A stretch of 64,000 bases of DNA, from contig NC_088920.1 of the NCBI RefSeq assembly GCF_038396675.1, forward strand, positions 65,001,001 to 65,065,000, given 5' to 3'. Each line of letters begins with the position of its first letter. The first letter of the stretch is position 1. Source of the stretch: Hydra vulgaris (taxonomy: Eukaryota > Cnidaria > Hydrozoa > Anthoathecata > Hydridae). The notes below the pieces were generated by a model. The model made no database searches and was not told the DNA's origin. It worked only from the letters and a program-made list of their open reading frames with translations. Positions 1 through 15,400 of this stretch are shown here, piece by piece. A program made the translations under genes and the position numbers.

Positions 1-421
1 ATTGGCACATAACTTACGAACTTGCTCTCTTCTCATCACAATGCGACAATTGTTATTAGTTTTATCCCTAGTTATCTTTAACTCACCAATGCCACGCTCC
101 TTCCAACGTTTAGTTGTCAAATCGTATCTGTAAAGCTTTAATCTATTTGAATACATAACTTCGTCATTTTCCTCACCAGTAATCAATCGATCAAGCTTTG
201 AAACATGAGCAATAGCTTCGACAAACATTTCCTTTTCCTGCTCGTGTGCAACTGCAGGCTTATCTTTATCAATAGTCTGGGTAACAGATTTATTTGGGGA
301 TGAAATGGATGGAGCAAGGTTGTTAGAAGTAATCGTACAAAGCTCCATAGATGCATCAAATTTAAAAGCAAATGGTTTATCTCCAAAAACAGACTGCACT
401 TGTTCAGAATCAGGTACTATC
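1..421 (-). repeat. Array unit 15 (cut by window edge)
   Basis: The first 421 bp of a further unit: the FG motif, linker and the first half of the Ran-binding domain. The array therefore continues beyond the left edge for an unknown length. Confidence 0.85.
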
Positions 422-3400
422 ATAAGATCATCAACACTGCTTGCAGCAGAAAGACTTGAGGAAAATGATACCCCAAATGTAAACGTAAAGTCTGTATTAA
501 CACCTTTAGGCATCCACGACTCAATTTTTGCCGAGTGCTTTTCATTTTCTTTAATATCGGTCTTTTTAGGAAAGAAACATGGTGGGGGCACCAAAACTTG
601 ATCAACATGAGCTTTATTTTTGGAATCAATAATAGAAGGTGTAGAAAAATCAAAAGGTGAACTCGATACGTTGCTTGCACTTCAAAACTCTGATCATTTT
701 TATTTACTAAATTATCTGGTTTAAAATTAATTGGTTTAGAAAACTGTTCAGGGTCTAAACGAACAACAGGCGCCTTCTGTTTAGGTGATTGACGTTCTCT
801 GCAAACATCACGACTGCCATTATTTTTAGATAGACATGCTGGGCACTCCCAGTATTGAGATCTGCCTCAAAACTTTGTTTAAACGCAGATTTACTATCAA
901 GTTTGATGGACGAGTCATTTATTTTAGAGCTACTGACTGGTGCACCAAAAGTATACATATAGTTTTTGGTGAAGACCGATTACTGCTCGCATTAGCATAG
1001 GAGACTGGCAAGCAACACAGCATTGTGCAGATATCTGATTAGAAACTAAACATGCGCTACAACTGCAATTGCTTTCCTTATTAGACTTTAGGTTTTTAAC
1101 TTTCGCATCAATATTTTGTTGATTATTAGAAGAAGCAACAAAACTTGAACTTGTTGCGGAACTTGAAGAAACACCGAAAGTAAAAAGATTGTTCTTCGAA
1201 GCAACTCCTGGTTTTTGATTACTAGTATCAATGCTTGAAGACGGATTACTGCTTGCATTTGGATTAGGAGATTGGCAAGCAACACAGCATTGTGCAGATA
1301 TCCGATCAGAAACTAAACGTGGCTGCACAACTGCAATTGCTTTCCTTATTAGACTTTAGCTTTTGAATTTTTGCATCAACATTTTGTTGATTATTTGAAG
1401 TACTTTTACGAGACACGACAACTTTGCATTTGTCAAAACATAGCTTAAAATCAGTAGCCGATTTGGAAGTCTAAAATTAGCGCAAAACTGTCCTGACTTA
1501 GCTTCCCCATCTGATATATCTGCTTGCGTAGACCAAACCCACGCTTTATTAGATTTACCTTGTGGTTTTAGTTCCATATCAGCAACAATAGCATGATTGG
1601 CACATAACTTACAAACTTGCTCTCTTCTCATCACAATGCGACAATTGTTATTAGTTTTATCCCTAGTTATCTTTAACTCACCAATGCCACGCTCCAACGT
1701 TTAGTTATGAAAATCGTATCTGTAAAGCTTTAATCTATTTGAATACATAACTTCGTCATTTTCCTCACCAGTAATCAATCGATCAAGCTTTGAAACATGA
1801 GCAATAGCTTCGACAAACATTTCCTTTTCCTGCTCGTGTGCAACTGCAGCTTATCTTATCAATAGTCTGGGTAACAGATTTATTTGGGGATGAAATGGAT
1901 GGAGCAAGGTTGTTAGAAGTAATCGTACAAAGCTCCTTAGATGCATCAAATTTAAAAGCAAATGGTTTATCTCCAAAAACAGACTGCACTTGTTCAGAAT
2001 CAGGTACTATCCTAAGATCATCAATACTGCTTGCAGCAGAAAGACTTGGGGAAGATGATACCCCAAATGTAAACGTAAAGTCTGTATTAACACCTTTAGG
2101 CATCCACGACTGAATTTTTGCCGAGTGCTTTTCGTTTTCTTTAATATCGGTCTTTTTAGGAAAGAAACATGGTGGGGGCACAAAAAGTTGATCAACATGA
2201 GCTTTATTTTTGGAATCAATAATAGAAGGTGTAGAAAAATCAAAAGGTGAACTCGATACGTTGCTTTTCACTTCAAAACTCTGATCATTTTTATTTACTA
2301 AATTATCTGGTTTAAAATTAATTGGTTTAGAAAACTGTTCAGGGTCTAAACGAACAACAGGCGCCTTCTGTTTAGGTGATTGACGTTCTCTGCAAACATC
2401 ACGACTGCCATTATTTTTAGATAGACATGCTGGGCACTCCCAGGTATTGAGATCTGCCTCAAAACTTTGTTTAAACGCAGATTTATAAGAATTTTAATCA
2501 ACGAGTCATTTATTTTAGAGCTACTGACTGGGTGCACCAAAAGTATACATATTAGTTTTTGGTGAAGACCGATTACTGCTCGCATTAGCATTGGCGAACT
2601 GGCAAGCAACACAGCATTGTGCAGATATCTGATTAGAAACTAAACATGCGCTACAACTGCAATTGCTTTCCTTATTAGACTTTAGGTTTTTAACTTTCGC
2701 ATCAATATTTTGTTGATTATTAGAAGAAGCAACAAAACTTGAACTTGTTGCGGAACCTGAAGAACACCGAAAGTAAAAAGATTGTTCTTCGAAGCAACTC
2801 CTGGTTTTTGATTACTAGTATCAATGCTTGAAGACGGATTACTGCTTGCATTTGGATTAGGAGATTGGCAAGCAACACAGCATTGTGCAGATATACGATC
2901 AGAAACTAAACGTGCGCTACAACTGCAATTGCTTTCCTTATTAGACTTTAGCTTTTGAATTTTTGCATCAACATTTTGTTGATTATTTGAAGTACTTTTA
3001 CGAGACACGACAACTTTACATTTGTCAAAACATAGCTTCGGTGAACACCCGATTCGGAAGTCTTAAAATTAGCGCAAAACTGTCCTGACTTAGCTTCCAT
3101 CTGATATATCTGCTTGCGTAGACCAAACCCACGCTTTATTAGATTTACCTTGTGGTTTTAGTTCCATATCAGCAACAATAGCATGATTGGCACATAACTT
3201 ACGAACTTGCTCTCTTCTCATCACAATGCGACAATTGTTATTAGTTTTATCCCTAGTTATCTTTAACTCACCAATGCCACGCTCCTTCCAACGTTTAGTT
3301 GTCAAATCGTATCTGTAAAGCTTTAATCTATTTGAATACATAACTTCGTCATTTTCCTCACCAGTAATCAATCGATCAAGCTTTGAAACATGAGCAATAG

Positions 3401-6400
3401 CTTCGACAAACATTTCCTTTTCCTGCTCGTGTGCAACTGCAGCTTATCTTTATCAATAGTCTGGGTAACAGATTTATTTGGGGATGAAATGGATGGAGCA
3501 AGGTTGTTAGAAGTAAGATCGTTCCAAAGCTCCTTAGATGCATCAAATTTAAAAGCAAATGGTTTATCTCCAAAAACAGACTGCACTTGTTCAGAATCAG
3601 GTACTATCCTAAGATCATCAATACTGCTTGCAGCAGAAAGACTTGGGGAAGATGATACCCCAAATGTGAACGTTAAAGTCTGTACTAACACCTTTAGGCA
3701 TCCACGACTCAATTTTAGGAAGTACTTTCGTTTTCTTTAATATCGGTCTTTTTTAGGAAAGAAACATGGTGGGGCACAAAAAAGTTGATCAACATGAGCT
3801 TTATTTTTGGAATCAATAATAGAAGGTGTAGAAAAATCAAAAGGTGAACTCGATACGTTGCTTTTCACTTCAAAACTCTGATCATTTTTATTTACTAAAT
3901 TATCTGGTTTAAAATTAATTGGTTTAGAAAACTGTTCAGGGTCTAAACGAACAACAGGCGCCTTCTGTTAGGTGATTGACGTTCTCTGCAAACATCACGA
4001 CTGCCATTATTTTTAGATAGACATGCTGGGCACTCCCAGGTATTGAGATCTGCCTCAAAACTCTCTTAAACGCAGATTTACTATCAAGTTTAATAGACGA
4101 GTCATTTATTTTAGAGCTACTGACTGGTGCACCAAAAGTATACATATAAGTTTTGGTAAAACCGATTACTGCTCGCATTAGCATTAGGAGACTGGCAAGC
4201 AACACAGCATTGTGCAGATATCTGATTAGAAACTAAACATGCGCTACAACTGCAATTGCTTTCCTTATTAGACTTTAGGTTTTTAACTTTCGCATCAATA
4301 TTTTGTTGATTATTGTTCAAGAAGCAACAAAACTTCAACTTGTTGCGAGGAACTTGAAGAAACACCGAAAGTGAAAGAATTATTCTCGAAGCAACTTCTG
4401 GTTCTTGATTACTAGTATCAATGCTTGAAGACGGATTACTGCTTGCATTTGGATTAGGAGATTGGCAAGCAACACAGCATTGTGCAGATATCCGATCAGA
4501 AACTAAACGTGCGCTACAACTGCCAAATTGTTTTCCTTATTAGACTTTAGCTTTTGAATTTTTGCATCAACATTTTGTTGATTATTTGAAGTACTTTTAC
4601 GAGACACGACAACTTTCCATTTGTCAAAACATAGCTTAAAATCAGTAGCCGATTCGGAAGTCTTAAAATTAGCGCAAAACTGTCCTGACTTAGCTTCCCA
4701 TCTGATATATCTGCTTGCGTAGACCAAACCCACGCTTTATTAGATTTACCTTGTGGTTTTAGTTCCATATCAGCAACAATAGCATGATTGTCACATAACT
4801 TACGAACTTGCTCTCTTCTCATAACAATGCGACAATTGTTATTAGTTTTATCACTAGTTATCTTTAACTCACCAATGCCACCAGTTCCTTCCAACGTTTA
4901 GTTGTCAAATCGTATCTGTAAAGCTTTAATCTATTTGAATACATAACTTCGTCATTTTCCTCACCAGTAATCAATCGATCAAGCTTTGAAACATGAGCAA
5001 TAGCTTCGACAAACATTTCCTTTTCCTGCTCGTGTGCAACTGCAGGCTTATCTTTATCAATAGTCTGGGTAACAGATTTATTTGGGGATGAAATGGATGG
5101 AGCAAGGTTGTTAGAAGTAATCGTACAAAGCTCCTTAGATGCATCAAATTTAAAAGCAAATGGTTTATCTCCAAAAACAGACTGCACTTGTTCAGAATCA
5201 GGTACTATCCTAAGATCATCAATACTGCTTGCAGCAGAAAGACTCGGGGAAGATGATACCCCAAATGTAAACGTAAAGTCTGTATTAACACCTTTAGGCA
5301 TCCACGACTCAATTTTTAGAGAGTGCTTTTCGTTTTCTTTAATATCGGTCTTTTTAGGAAAGAAACATGGTGGGGGCACAAAAAGTTGATCAACATGAGC
5401 TTTATTTTTGGAATCAATAATAGAAGGTGTAGAAAAATCAAAAGGTGAACTCGATACGTTGCTTTTCACTTCAAAACTCTGATCATTTTTATTTACTAAA
5501 TTATCTGGTGTAAAATTAATTGGTTTAGAAACTGTTCAGGGTCTAAACGAACAACAGGCGCCTTCTGTTTAGGTGATTGACGTTCTCTGCAAACATCACG
5601 ACTGCCATTATTTTTAGATAGACATGCTGGGCACTCCCAGGTATTGAGATCTGCCTCAAAACTTTGTTTAAACGCAGATTTACTATCAAGTTTAATAGAC
5701 GAGTCATTTATTTTAGAGCTACTGACTGGTGCACCTAAAGTATACATATTAGTTTTTGGTGAAGACCGATTACTGCTCGCATTAGCATTAGGAGACTGGC
5801 AAGCAACACAGCATTGTGCAGATATCTGATTAGAAACTAAACATGCGCTACAACTGCAATTGCTTTCCTTATTAGACTTTAGGTTTTTAACTTTCGCATC
5901 AATATTTTGTTGATTATTAGAAGAAGCAACAAAACTTGAACTTGTTGCGGAACTTGAAGAAACACCGAAAGTAAAAAGATTGTTCTTCGAAGCAACTCCT
6001 GGTTTTTGATTACTAGTATCAATGCTTGAAGACGGATTACTGCTTGCATTTGGATTAGGAGATTGGCAAGCAACACAGCATTGTGCAGATATCCGATCAG
6101 AAACTAAACGTGCGCTACAACTGCAATTGCTTTCCTTATTAGACTTTAGCTTTGAATTTTTGCATCAACATTTTGTTGATTATTTGAAGTACTTTTACGA
6201 GACACGACAACTTTACATTTGTCAAAACATAGCTTAAAATCAGTAGCCGATTCGGAAGTCTTAAAATTAGCGCAAAACTGTCCTGACTTAGCTTCCCCAT
6301 CTGATATATCTGCTTGCGTAGACCAAACCCACGCTTTATTAGATTTACCTTGTGGTTTTAGTTCCATATCAGCAACAATAGCATGATTGGCACATAACTT

Positions 6401-9400
6401 ACGAACTTGCTCTCTTCTCATCACAATGCGACAATTGTTATTAGTTTTATCCCTAGTTATCTTTAACTCACCAATGCCACGCTCCTTCCAACGTTTAGTT
6501 GTCAAATCGTATCTGTAAAGCTTTAATCTATTTGAATACATAACTTCGTCATTTTCCTCACCAGTAATCAATCGATCAAGCTTTGAAACATGAGCAATAG
6601 CTTCGACAAACATTTCCTTTCCCTGCTCGTGTGCAACTGCAGGCTTATCTTTATCAATAGTCTGGGTAACAGATTTATTTGGGGATGAAATGGATGGAGC
6701 AAGGTTGTTAGAAGTAATCGTACAAAGCTCCTTAGATGCATCAAATTTAAAAGCAAATGGTTTATCTCCAAAAACAGACTGCACTTGTTCAGAATCAGGT
6801 ACTATCCTAAGATCATCAATACTGCTTGCAGCAGAAAGACTTGGGGAAGATGATACCCCAAATGTAAACGTAAAGTCTGTATTAACACCTTTAGGCATCC
6901 ACGACTCAATTTTTGCCGAGTGCTTTTCGTTTTCTTTAATATCGGTCTTTTTAGGAAAGAAACATGGTGGGGGCACAAAAAGTTGATCAACATGAGCTTT
7001 ATTTTTGGAATCAATAATAGAAGGTGTAGAAAAATCAAAAGGTGAACTCGATACGTTGCTTTTCACTTCAAAACTCTGATCATTTTTATTTACTAAATTA
7101 TCTGGTTTAAAATTAATTGGTTTAGAAAACTGTTCAGGGTCTAAACGAACAACAGGCGCCTTCTGTTTAGGTGATTGACGTTCTCTGCAAACATCACGAC
7201 TGCCATTATTTTTAGATAGACATGCTGGGCACTCCCAGGTATTGAGATCTGCCTCAAAACTTTGTTTAAACGCAGATTTACTATCAAGTTTAATAGACGA
7301 GTCATTTATTTTAGAGCTACTGACTGGTGCACCAAAAGTATACATATTAGTTTTTGGTGAAAGCGATTACTGCTCGCATTAGCATTAGGAGACTGGCAAG
7401 CAACACAGCATTGTGCAGATATCTGATTAGAAACTAAACATGCGCTACAACTGCAATTGCTTTCCTTATTAGACTTTAGGTTTTTAACTTTCGCATCAAT
7501 ATTTTGTTGATTATTAGAAGAAGCAACAAAACTTGAACTTGTTGCGGAACTTGAAGAAACACCGAAAGTAAAAAGATTGTTCTTCGAAGCAACTCCTGGT
7601 TTTTGATTACTAGTATCAATGCTTGAAGACGGATTATTGCTTGCATTTGGATTAGGAGATTGGCAAGCAACACAGCATTGTGCAGATATCCGATCAGAAA
7701 CTAAACGTGCGCTACAACTGCAATTGCTTTCCTTATTAGACTTTAGCTTTTGAATTTTTGCATCAACATTTTGTTGATTATTTGAAGTACTTTTTGACAC
7801 GACAACTTTGCATTTGTCAAAACATAGCTTAAAATCAGTAGCCGATTCGGAAGTCTTAAAATTAGCGCAAAACTGTCCTGACTTAGCTTCCCCATCTGAT
7901 ATATCTGCTTGCGTAGACCAAACCCACGCTTTATTAGATTTACCTTGTGGTTTTAGTTCCATATCAGCAACAATAGCATGATTGGCACATAACTTACGAA
8001 CTTGCTCTCTTCTCATCACAATGCGACAATTGTTATTAGTTTTATCCCTAGTTATCTTTCAACTCACCAATGCCACGCTCCTTCCAACGTTTAGTTGTCA
8101 AATCGTATCTGTAAAGCTTTAATCTATTTGAATACATAACTTCGTCATTTTCCTTCACCAGTAATCAATCGATCAAGCTTTGAAACATGAGCAATAGCTT
8201 CGACAAACATTTCCTTTTCCTGCTCGTGTGCAACTGCAGGCTTATCTTTATCAATAGTCTGGGTAACAGATTTATTTGGGGATGAAATGGATGGAGCCAT
8301 TTTTGTAGAAGTAATCGTACAAAGCTCCTTAGATGCATCAAATTTAAAAGCAAATGGTTTATCTCCAAAAACAGACTGCACTTGTTCAGAATCAGGTACT
8401 ATCCTAAGATCATCAATACTGCTTGCAGCAGAAAGACTTGGGGAAGATGATACCCCAAATGTAAACGTAAAGTCTGTATTAACACCTTTAGGCATCCACG
8501 ACTCAATTTTTGCCGAGTGCTTTTCGTTTTCTTTAATATCGGTCTTTTTAGGAAAGAAACATGGTGGGGGCACAAAAACTTTGATCAACATGAGCTTTAT
8601 TTTTGGAATCAATAATAGAAGGTGTAGAAAAATCAAAAGGTGAACTCGATACGTTGCTTTTCACTTCAAAACTCTGATCATTTTTATTTACTAAATTATC
8701 TGGTTTAAAATTAATTGGTTTAGAAAACTGTTCAGGGTCTAAACGAACAACAGGCGCCTTCTGTTTAGGTGATTGACGTTCTCTGCAAACATCACGACTG
8801 CCATTATTTTTAGATAGACATGCTGGGCACTCCCAGGTATTGAGATCTGCCTCAAAACTTTGTTTAAACGCAGATTTACTATCAAGTTTAATAGACGAGT
8901 CATTTATTTTAGAGCTACTGACTGGTGCACCAAAAGTATACATATTAGTTTTTGGTGAAGACCGATTACTGCTCGCATTAGCATTAGGAGACTGGCAAGC
9001 AACACAGCATTGTGCAGATATCTGATTAGAAACTAAACATGCGCTACAACTGCAATTGCTTTCCTTATTAGACTTTAGGTTTTTAACTTTCGCATCAATA
9101 TTTTGTTGATTATTAGAAGAAGCAACAAAACTTGAACTTGTTGCGGAACTTGAAGAAACACCGAAAGTAAAAAGATTGTTCTTCGAAGCAACTCCTGGTT
9201 TTTGATTACTAGTATCAATGCTTGAAGACGGATTACTGCTTGCATTTGGATTAGGAGATTGGCAAGCAACACAGCATTGTGCAGATATCCGATCAGAAAC
9301 TAAACGTGCGCTACAACTGCAATTGCTTTCCTTATTAGACTTTAGCTTTTGAATTTTTGCATCAACATTTTGTTGATTATTTGAAGTACTTTTACGAGAC

Positions 9401-12400
9401 ACGACAACTTTACATTTGTCAAAACATAGCTTAAAATCAGTAGCCGATTCGGAAGTCTTAAAATTAGCGCAAAACTGTCCTGACTTAGCTTCCCCATCTG
9501 ATATATCTGCTTGCGTAGACCAAACCCACGCTTTATTAGATTTACCTTGTGGTTTTAGTTCCATATCAGCAACAATAGCATGATTGGCACATAACTTACG
9601 AACTTGCTCTCTTCTCATCACAATGCGACAATTGTTATTAGTTTTATCCCTAGTTATCTTTAACTCACCAATGCCACGCTCCTTCCAACGTTTAGTTGTC
9701 AAATCGTATCTGTAAAGCTTTAATCTATTTGAATACATAACTTCGTCATTTTCCTCACCAGTAATCAATCGATCAAGCTTTGAAACATGAGCAATAGCTT
9801 CGACAAACATTTCCTTTTCCTGCTCGTGTGCAACTGCAGGCTTATCTTTATCAATAGTCTGGGTCACACAGACTCTTTGGGGATGAAATGGATGGAGCAA
9901 GGTTGTTAGAAGTAATCGTACAAAGCTCCTTAGATGCATCAAATTTAAAAGCAAATGGTTTATCTCCAAAAACAGACTGCACTTGTTCAGAATCAGGTAC
10001 TATCCTAAGATCATCAATACTGCTTGCAGCAGAAAGACATGGGGAAGATGATACCCCAAATGTAAACGTAAAGTCTGTATTAACACCTTTAGGCATCCAC
10101 GACTCAATTTTTGCCGAGTGCTTTTCGTTTTCTTTAATATCGGTCTTTTTAGGAAAGAAACATGGTGGGGGCACAAAAAGTTGATCAACATGAGCTTTAT
10201 TTTTGGAATCAATAATAGAAGGTGTAGAAAAATCAAAAGGTGAACTCGATACGTTGCTTTTCACTTTAAAACTCTGATCATTTTTATTTACTAAATTATC
10301 TGGTTTAAAATTAATTGGTTTAGAAAACTGTTCAGGGTCTAAACGAACAACAGGCGCCTTCTGTTTAGGTGATTGACGTTCTCTGCAAACATCACGACTG
10401 CCATTATTTTTAGATAGACATGCTGGGCACTCCCAGGTATTGAGATCTGCCTCAAAACTTTGTTTAAACGCAGATTTACTATCAAGTTTAATAGACGAGT
10501 CATTTATTTTAGAGCTACTGACTGGTGCACCAAAAGTATACATATTAGTTTTTGGTGAAGACCGATTACTGCTCGCATTTGCATTAGGAGACTGGCAAGC
10601 AACACAGCATTGTGCAGATATCTGATTAGAAACTAAACATGCGCTACAACTGCAATTGCTTTCCTGATTAGACTTTAGGTTTTTAACTTTCGCATCAATA
10701 TTTTGTTGATTATTAGAAGAAGCAATAAAACTTGAACTTGTTGCGGAACTTGAAGAAACACCGAAAGTAAAAAGATTGTTCTTCGAAGCAACTCCTGGTT
10801 TTTGATTACTAGTATCAATGCTTGAAGACGGATTACTGCTTGCATTTGGATTAGGAGATTGGCAAGCAACACAGCATTGTGCAGATATCCGATCAGAAAC
10901 TAAACGTGCGCTACAACTGCAATTGCTTTCCTTATTAGACTTTAGCTTTTGAATTTTTGCATCAACATTTTGTTGATTATTTGAAGTACTTTTACGAGAC
11001 ACGACAACTTTGCATTCAAAACATAGCTTAAAATCAGTAGCCGATTCGGAAGTCTTAAAATTAGCGCAAAACTGTCCTGACTTAGCTTCCCCATCTGATA
11101 TATCTGCTTGCGTAGACCAAACCCACGCTTTATTAGATTTACCTTGTGGTTTTAGTTCCATATCAGCAACAATAGCATGAATTCACATGACTTACGAACT
11201 TGCTCTCTTCTCATCACAATGCGACAATTGTTATTAGTTTTATCCCTAGTTATCTTTAACTCACCAATGCCACGCTCCTTCCAACGTTTAGTTGTACAAA
11301 TCGTATCTGTAAAGCTTTAATCTATTTGAATACATAACTTCGTCATTTTCCTCACCAGTAATCAATCGATCAAGCTTTGAAACATGAGCAATAGCTTCGA
11401 CAAACATTTCCTTTTCCTGCTCGTGTGCAACTGCAGGCTTATCTTTATCAATAGTCTGGGTAACAGATTTATTTGGGGATGAAATGGATGGAGCAAGGTT
11501 GTTAGAAGTAATCGTACAAAGCTCCTTAGATGCATCAAATTTAAAAGCAAATGGTTTATCTAAAAACAGACTGCACTTGTTCAGAATCAGGTACTATCCT
11601 AAGATCATCAATACTGCTTGCAGCAGAAAGACTTGGGGAAGATGATACCCCAAATGTAAACGTAAAGTCTGTATTAACACCTTTAGGCATCCACGACTCA
11701 ATTTTTGCCGAGTGCTTTTCGTTTTCTTTAATATCGGTCTTTTTAGGAAAGAAACATGGTGGGGGCACAAAAAGTTGATCAACATGAGCTTTATTTTTGG
11801 AATCAATAATAGAAGGTGTAGAAAAATCAAAAGGTGAACTCGATACGTTGCTTTTCACTTCAAAACTCTGATCATTTTTATTTACTAAATTATCTGGTTT
11901 AAAATTAATTGGTTTAGAAAACTGTTCAGGGTCTAAACGAACAACAGGCGCCTTCTGTTTAGGTGATTGACGTTCTCTGCAAACATCACGACTGCCATTA
12001 TTTTTAGATAGACATGCTGGGCACTCCCAGGTATTGAGATCTGCCTCAAAACTTTGTTTAAACGCAGATTTACTATCAAGTTTAATAGACGAGTCATTTA
12101 TTTTAGAGCTACTGACTGGTGCACCAAAAGTATACATATTAGTTTTTGGTGAAGACCGATTACTGCTCGCATTAGCATTAGGAGACTGGCAAGCAACACA
12201 GCATTGTGCAGATATCTGATTAGAAACTAAACATGCGCTACAACTGCAATTGCTTTCCTTATTAGACTTTAGGTTTTTAACTTTCGCATCAATATTTTGT
12301 TGATTATTAGAAGAAGCAACAAAACTTGAACTTGTTGCGGAACTTGAAAGAAACACGAAAGTAATAAGATTGTTCTTCGAAGCAACTCCTGGTTTTTGAT

Positions 12401-15400
12401 TACTAGTATCAATGCTTGAAGACGGATTACTGCTTGCATTTGGATTAGGAGATTGGCAAGCAACACAGCATTGTGCAGATATCCGATCAGAAACTAAACG
12501 TGCGCTACAACTGCAATTGCTTTCCTTATTAGACTTTAGCTTTTGAATTTTTGCATCAACATTTTGTTGATTATTTGAAGTACTTTTACGAGACACGACA
12601 ACTTTACATTTGTCAAAACATAGCTTAAAATCAGTAGCCGATTCGGAAGATCTAAAATTAGCGCAAAACTGTCCTGACTTAGCTTTCCCATCTGATATAT
12701 CTGCTTGCGTAAACCAAACCCCCAGGCTTATTAGATTTACCTTGTGGTTTTAGTTCCATATCAGCAACAATAGCATGATTGGCACATAACTTACGAACTT
12801 GCTCTCTTCTCATCACAATGCGACAATTGTTATTAGTTTTATCCCTGGTTCTCTTTTAACTCACCAATGCCACGCTCCTTCCAACGTTTAGTTGTCAAAT
12901 CGTATCTGTAAAGCTTTAATCTATTTGAATACATAACTTCGTCATTTTCCTCACCAGTAATCAATCGATCAAGCTTTGAAACATGAGCAATAGCTTCGAC
13001 AAACATTTCCTTTTCCTGCTCGTGTGCAACTGCAGGCTTATCTTTATCAATAGTCTGGGTAACAGATTTATTTGGGGATGAAATGGATGGAGCAAGGTTG
13101 TTAGAAGTAATCGTACAAAGCTCCTAGATGCATCAAATTTAAAAGCAAATGTTTTATCTCCAAAAACAGACTGCACTTGTTCAGAATCAGGTACTATCAT
13201 AAGATCATCAACACTGCTTGCAGCAGAAAGACTTGAGGAAGATGATACCCCAAATGTAAACGTAAAGTCTGTATTAACACCTTTAGGCATCCACGACTTA
13301 ATTTTTGCCGAGTGCTTTCGTTTTCTTTAATATCGGTCTTTTTAGGAAAGAAACATGGTGGGGGCACAAAAAGTTGATCAACATGAGCTTTATTTTTGGA
13401 ATCAATAATAGAAGGTGTAGAAAAATCAAAAGGTGAACTCGATACGTTGCTTTTCACTCCAAAACTTTGATCATTTTTATTTACTAAATTATCTGGTTTA
13501 AAATTAATTGGTTTAGAAAACTGTTCAGGGTCTAAACGAACAACAGGCGCCTTCTGTTTAGGTGATTGACGTTCTCTGCAAACATCACGACTGCCATTAT
13601 TTTTTAGATAGACATGCTGGGCACTCCCAGGTATTGAGATCTGCCTCAAAACTTTGTTTAAACGCAGATTTACTATCAAGTTTAATAGACGAGTCATTTA
13701 TTTTAGAGCTACTGACTGGTGCACCAAAAGTATACATATTAGTTTTTGGTGAAGACCGATTACTGCTCGCATTAGCATTAGGAGACTGGCAAGCAACACA
13801 GCATTGTGCAGATATCTGATAAGAAACTAAACATGCGCTACAACTGCAATTGCTTTCCTTATTAGACTATTGGATTAAAACTTTCGAAAAAAAAATATGT
13901 TGAATATAGGAAGAAGCAACAAAACTTGAACTTGTTGCGGAACTTGAAGAAACACGAAAGTAAAAAGATTGTTCTTCGAAGCAACTCCTGGTTTTTGATT
14001 ACTAGTATCAATGCTTAAGAAGGCGTTTCTGCTTGCTTTTGGGTTATGAGATTGGCAAGCAACACAGCATTGTGCAGATATCCGATCAGAAACTAAACGT
14101 GCGCTACAACTGCAATTGCTTTCCTTATTAGACTTTAGCTTTTGAATTTTTGCATCAACATTTTGTTGATTATTTGAAGTACTTTTACGAGACACGACAA
14201 CTTTGCATTTGTCAAAACATAGCTTAAAATCAGTAGCCGATTCGGAAGTCTTAAAATTAGCGCAAAACTGTCCTGACTTAGCTTCCCATCTGATATATCT
14301 GCTTGCGTAGACCAAACCCACGCTTTATTAGATTTACCTTGTGGTTTTAGTTCCATATCAGCAACAATAGCATGATTGGCACATAACTTACGAACTTGCT
14401 CTCTTCTCATCACAATGCGACAATTGTTATTAGTTTTATCCCTAGTTATCTTTAACTCACCAATGCCACGCTCCTTCCAACGTTTAGTTGTCAAATCGTA
14501 TCTGTAAAGCTTTAATCTATTTGAATACATAACTTCGTCATTTTCCTCACCAGTAATCAATCGATCAAGCTTTGAAACATGAGCAATAGCTTCGACAAAC
14601 ATTTCCTTTTCCTGCTCGTGTGCAACTGCAGGCTTATCTTTATCAATAGTCTGGGTAACAGATTTATTTGGGGATGAAATGGATGGAGCAAGGTTGTTAG
14701 AAGTAATCGTACAAAGCTCCTTAGATGCATCAAATTTAAAAGCAAATGGTTTATCTCCAAAAACAGACTGCACTTGTTCAGAATCAGGTACTATCATAAG
14801 ATCATCAACACTGCTTGCAGCAGAAAGACTTGAGGAAGATGATACCCCAAATGTAAACGTAAAGTCTGTATTAACACCTTTAGGCATCCACGACTTAATT
14901 TTTGCCGAGTGCTTTTCGTTTTCTTTAATATCGGTCTTTTTAGGAAAGAAACATGGTGGGGGCACAAAAAGTTGATCAACATGAGCTTTATTTTTGGAAT
15001 CAATAATAGAAGGTGTAGAAAAATCAAAAGGTGAACTCGATACGTTGCTTTTCACTTCAAAACTCTGATCATTTTTATTTACTAAATTATCTGGTTTAAA
15101 ATTAATTGGTTTAGAAAACTGTTCAGGGTCTAAACGAACAACAGGCGCCTTCTGTTTAGGTGATTGACGTTCTCTGCAAACATCACGACTGCCATTATTT
15201 TTAGATAGACATGCTGGGCACTCCCAGGTATTGAGATCTGCCTCAAAACTTTGTTTAAACGCAGATTTACTATCAAGTTTAATAGACGAGTCATTTATTT
15301 TAGAGCTACTGACTGGTGCACCAAAAGTATACATATTAGTTTTTGGTGAAGACCGATTACTGCTCGCATTAGCATTAGGAGACTGGCAAGCAACACAGCA

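Noticed and set aside
305..601. Plus-strand open frame of about 98 codons that recurs once per array unit
   Set aside because: It is the antisense shadow of the FG/RanBD linker and recurs only because the unit is repeated.
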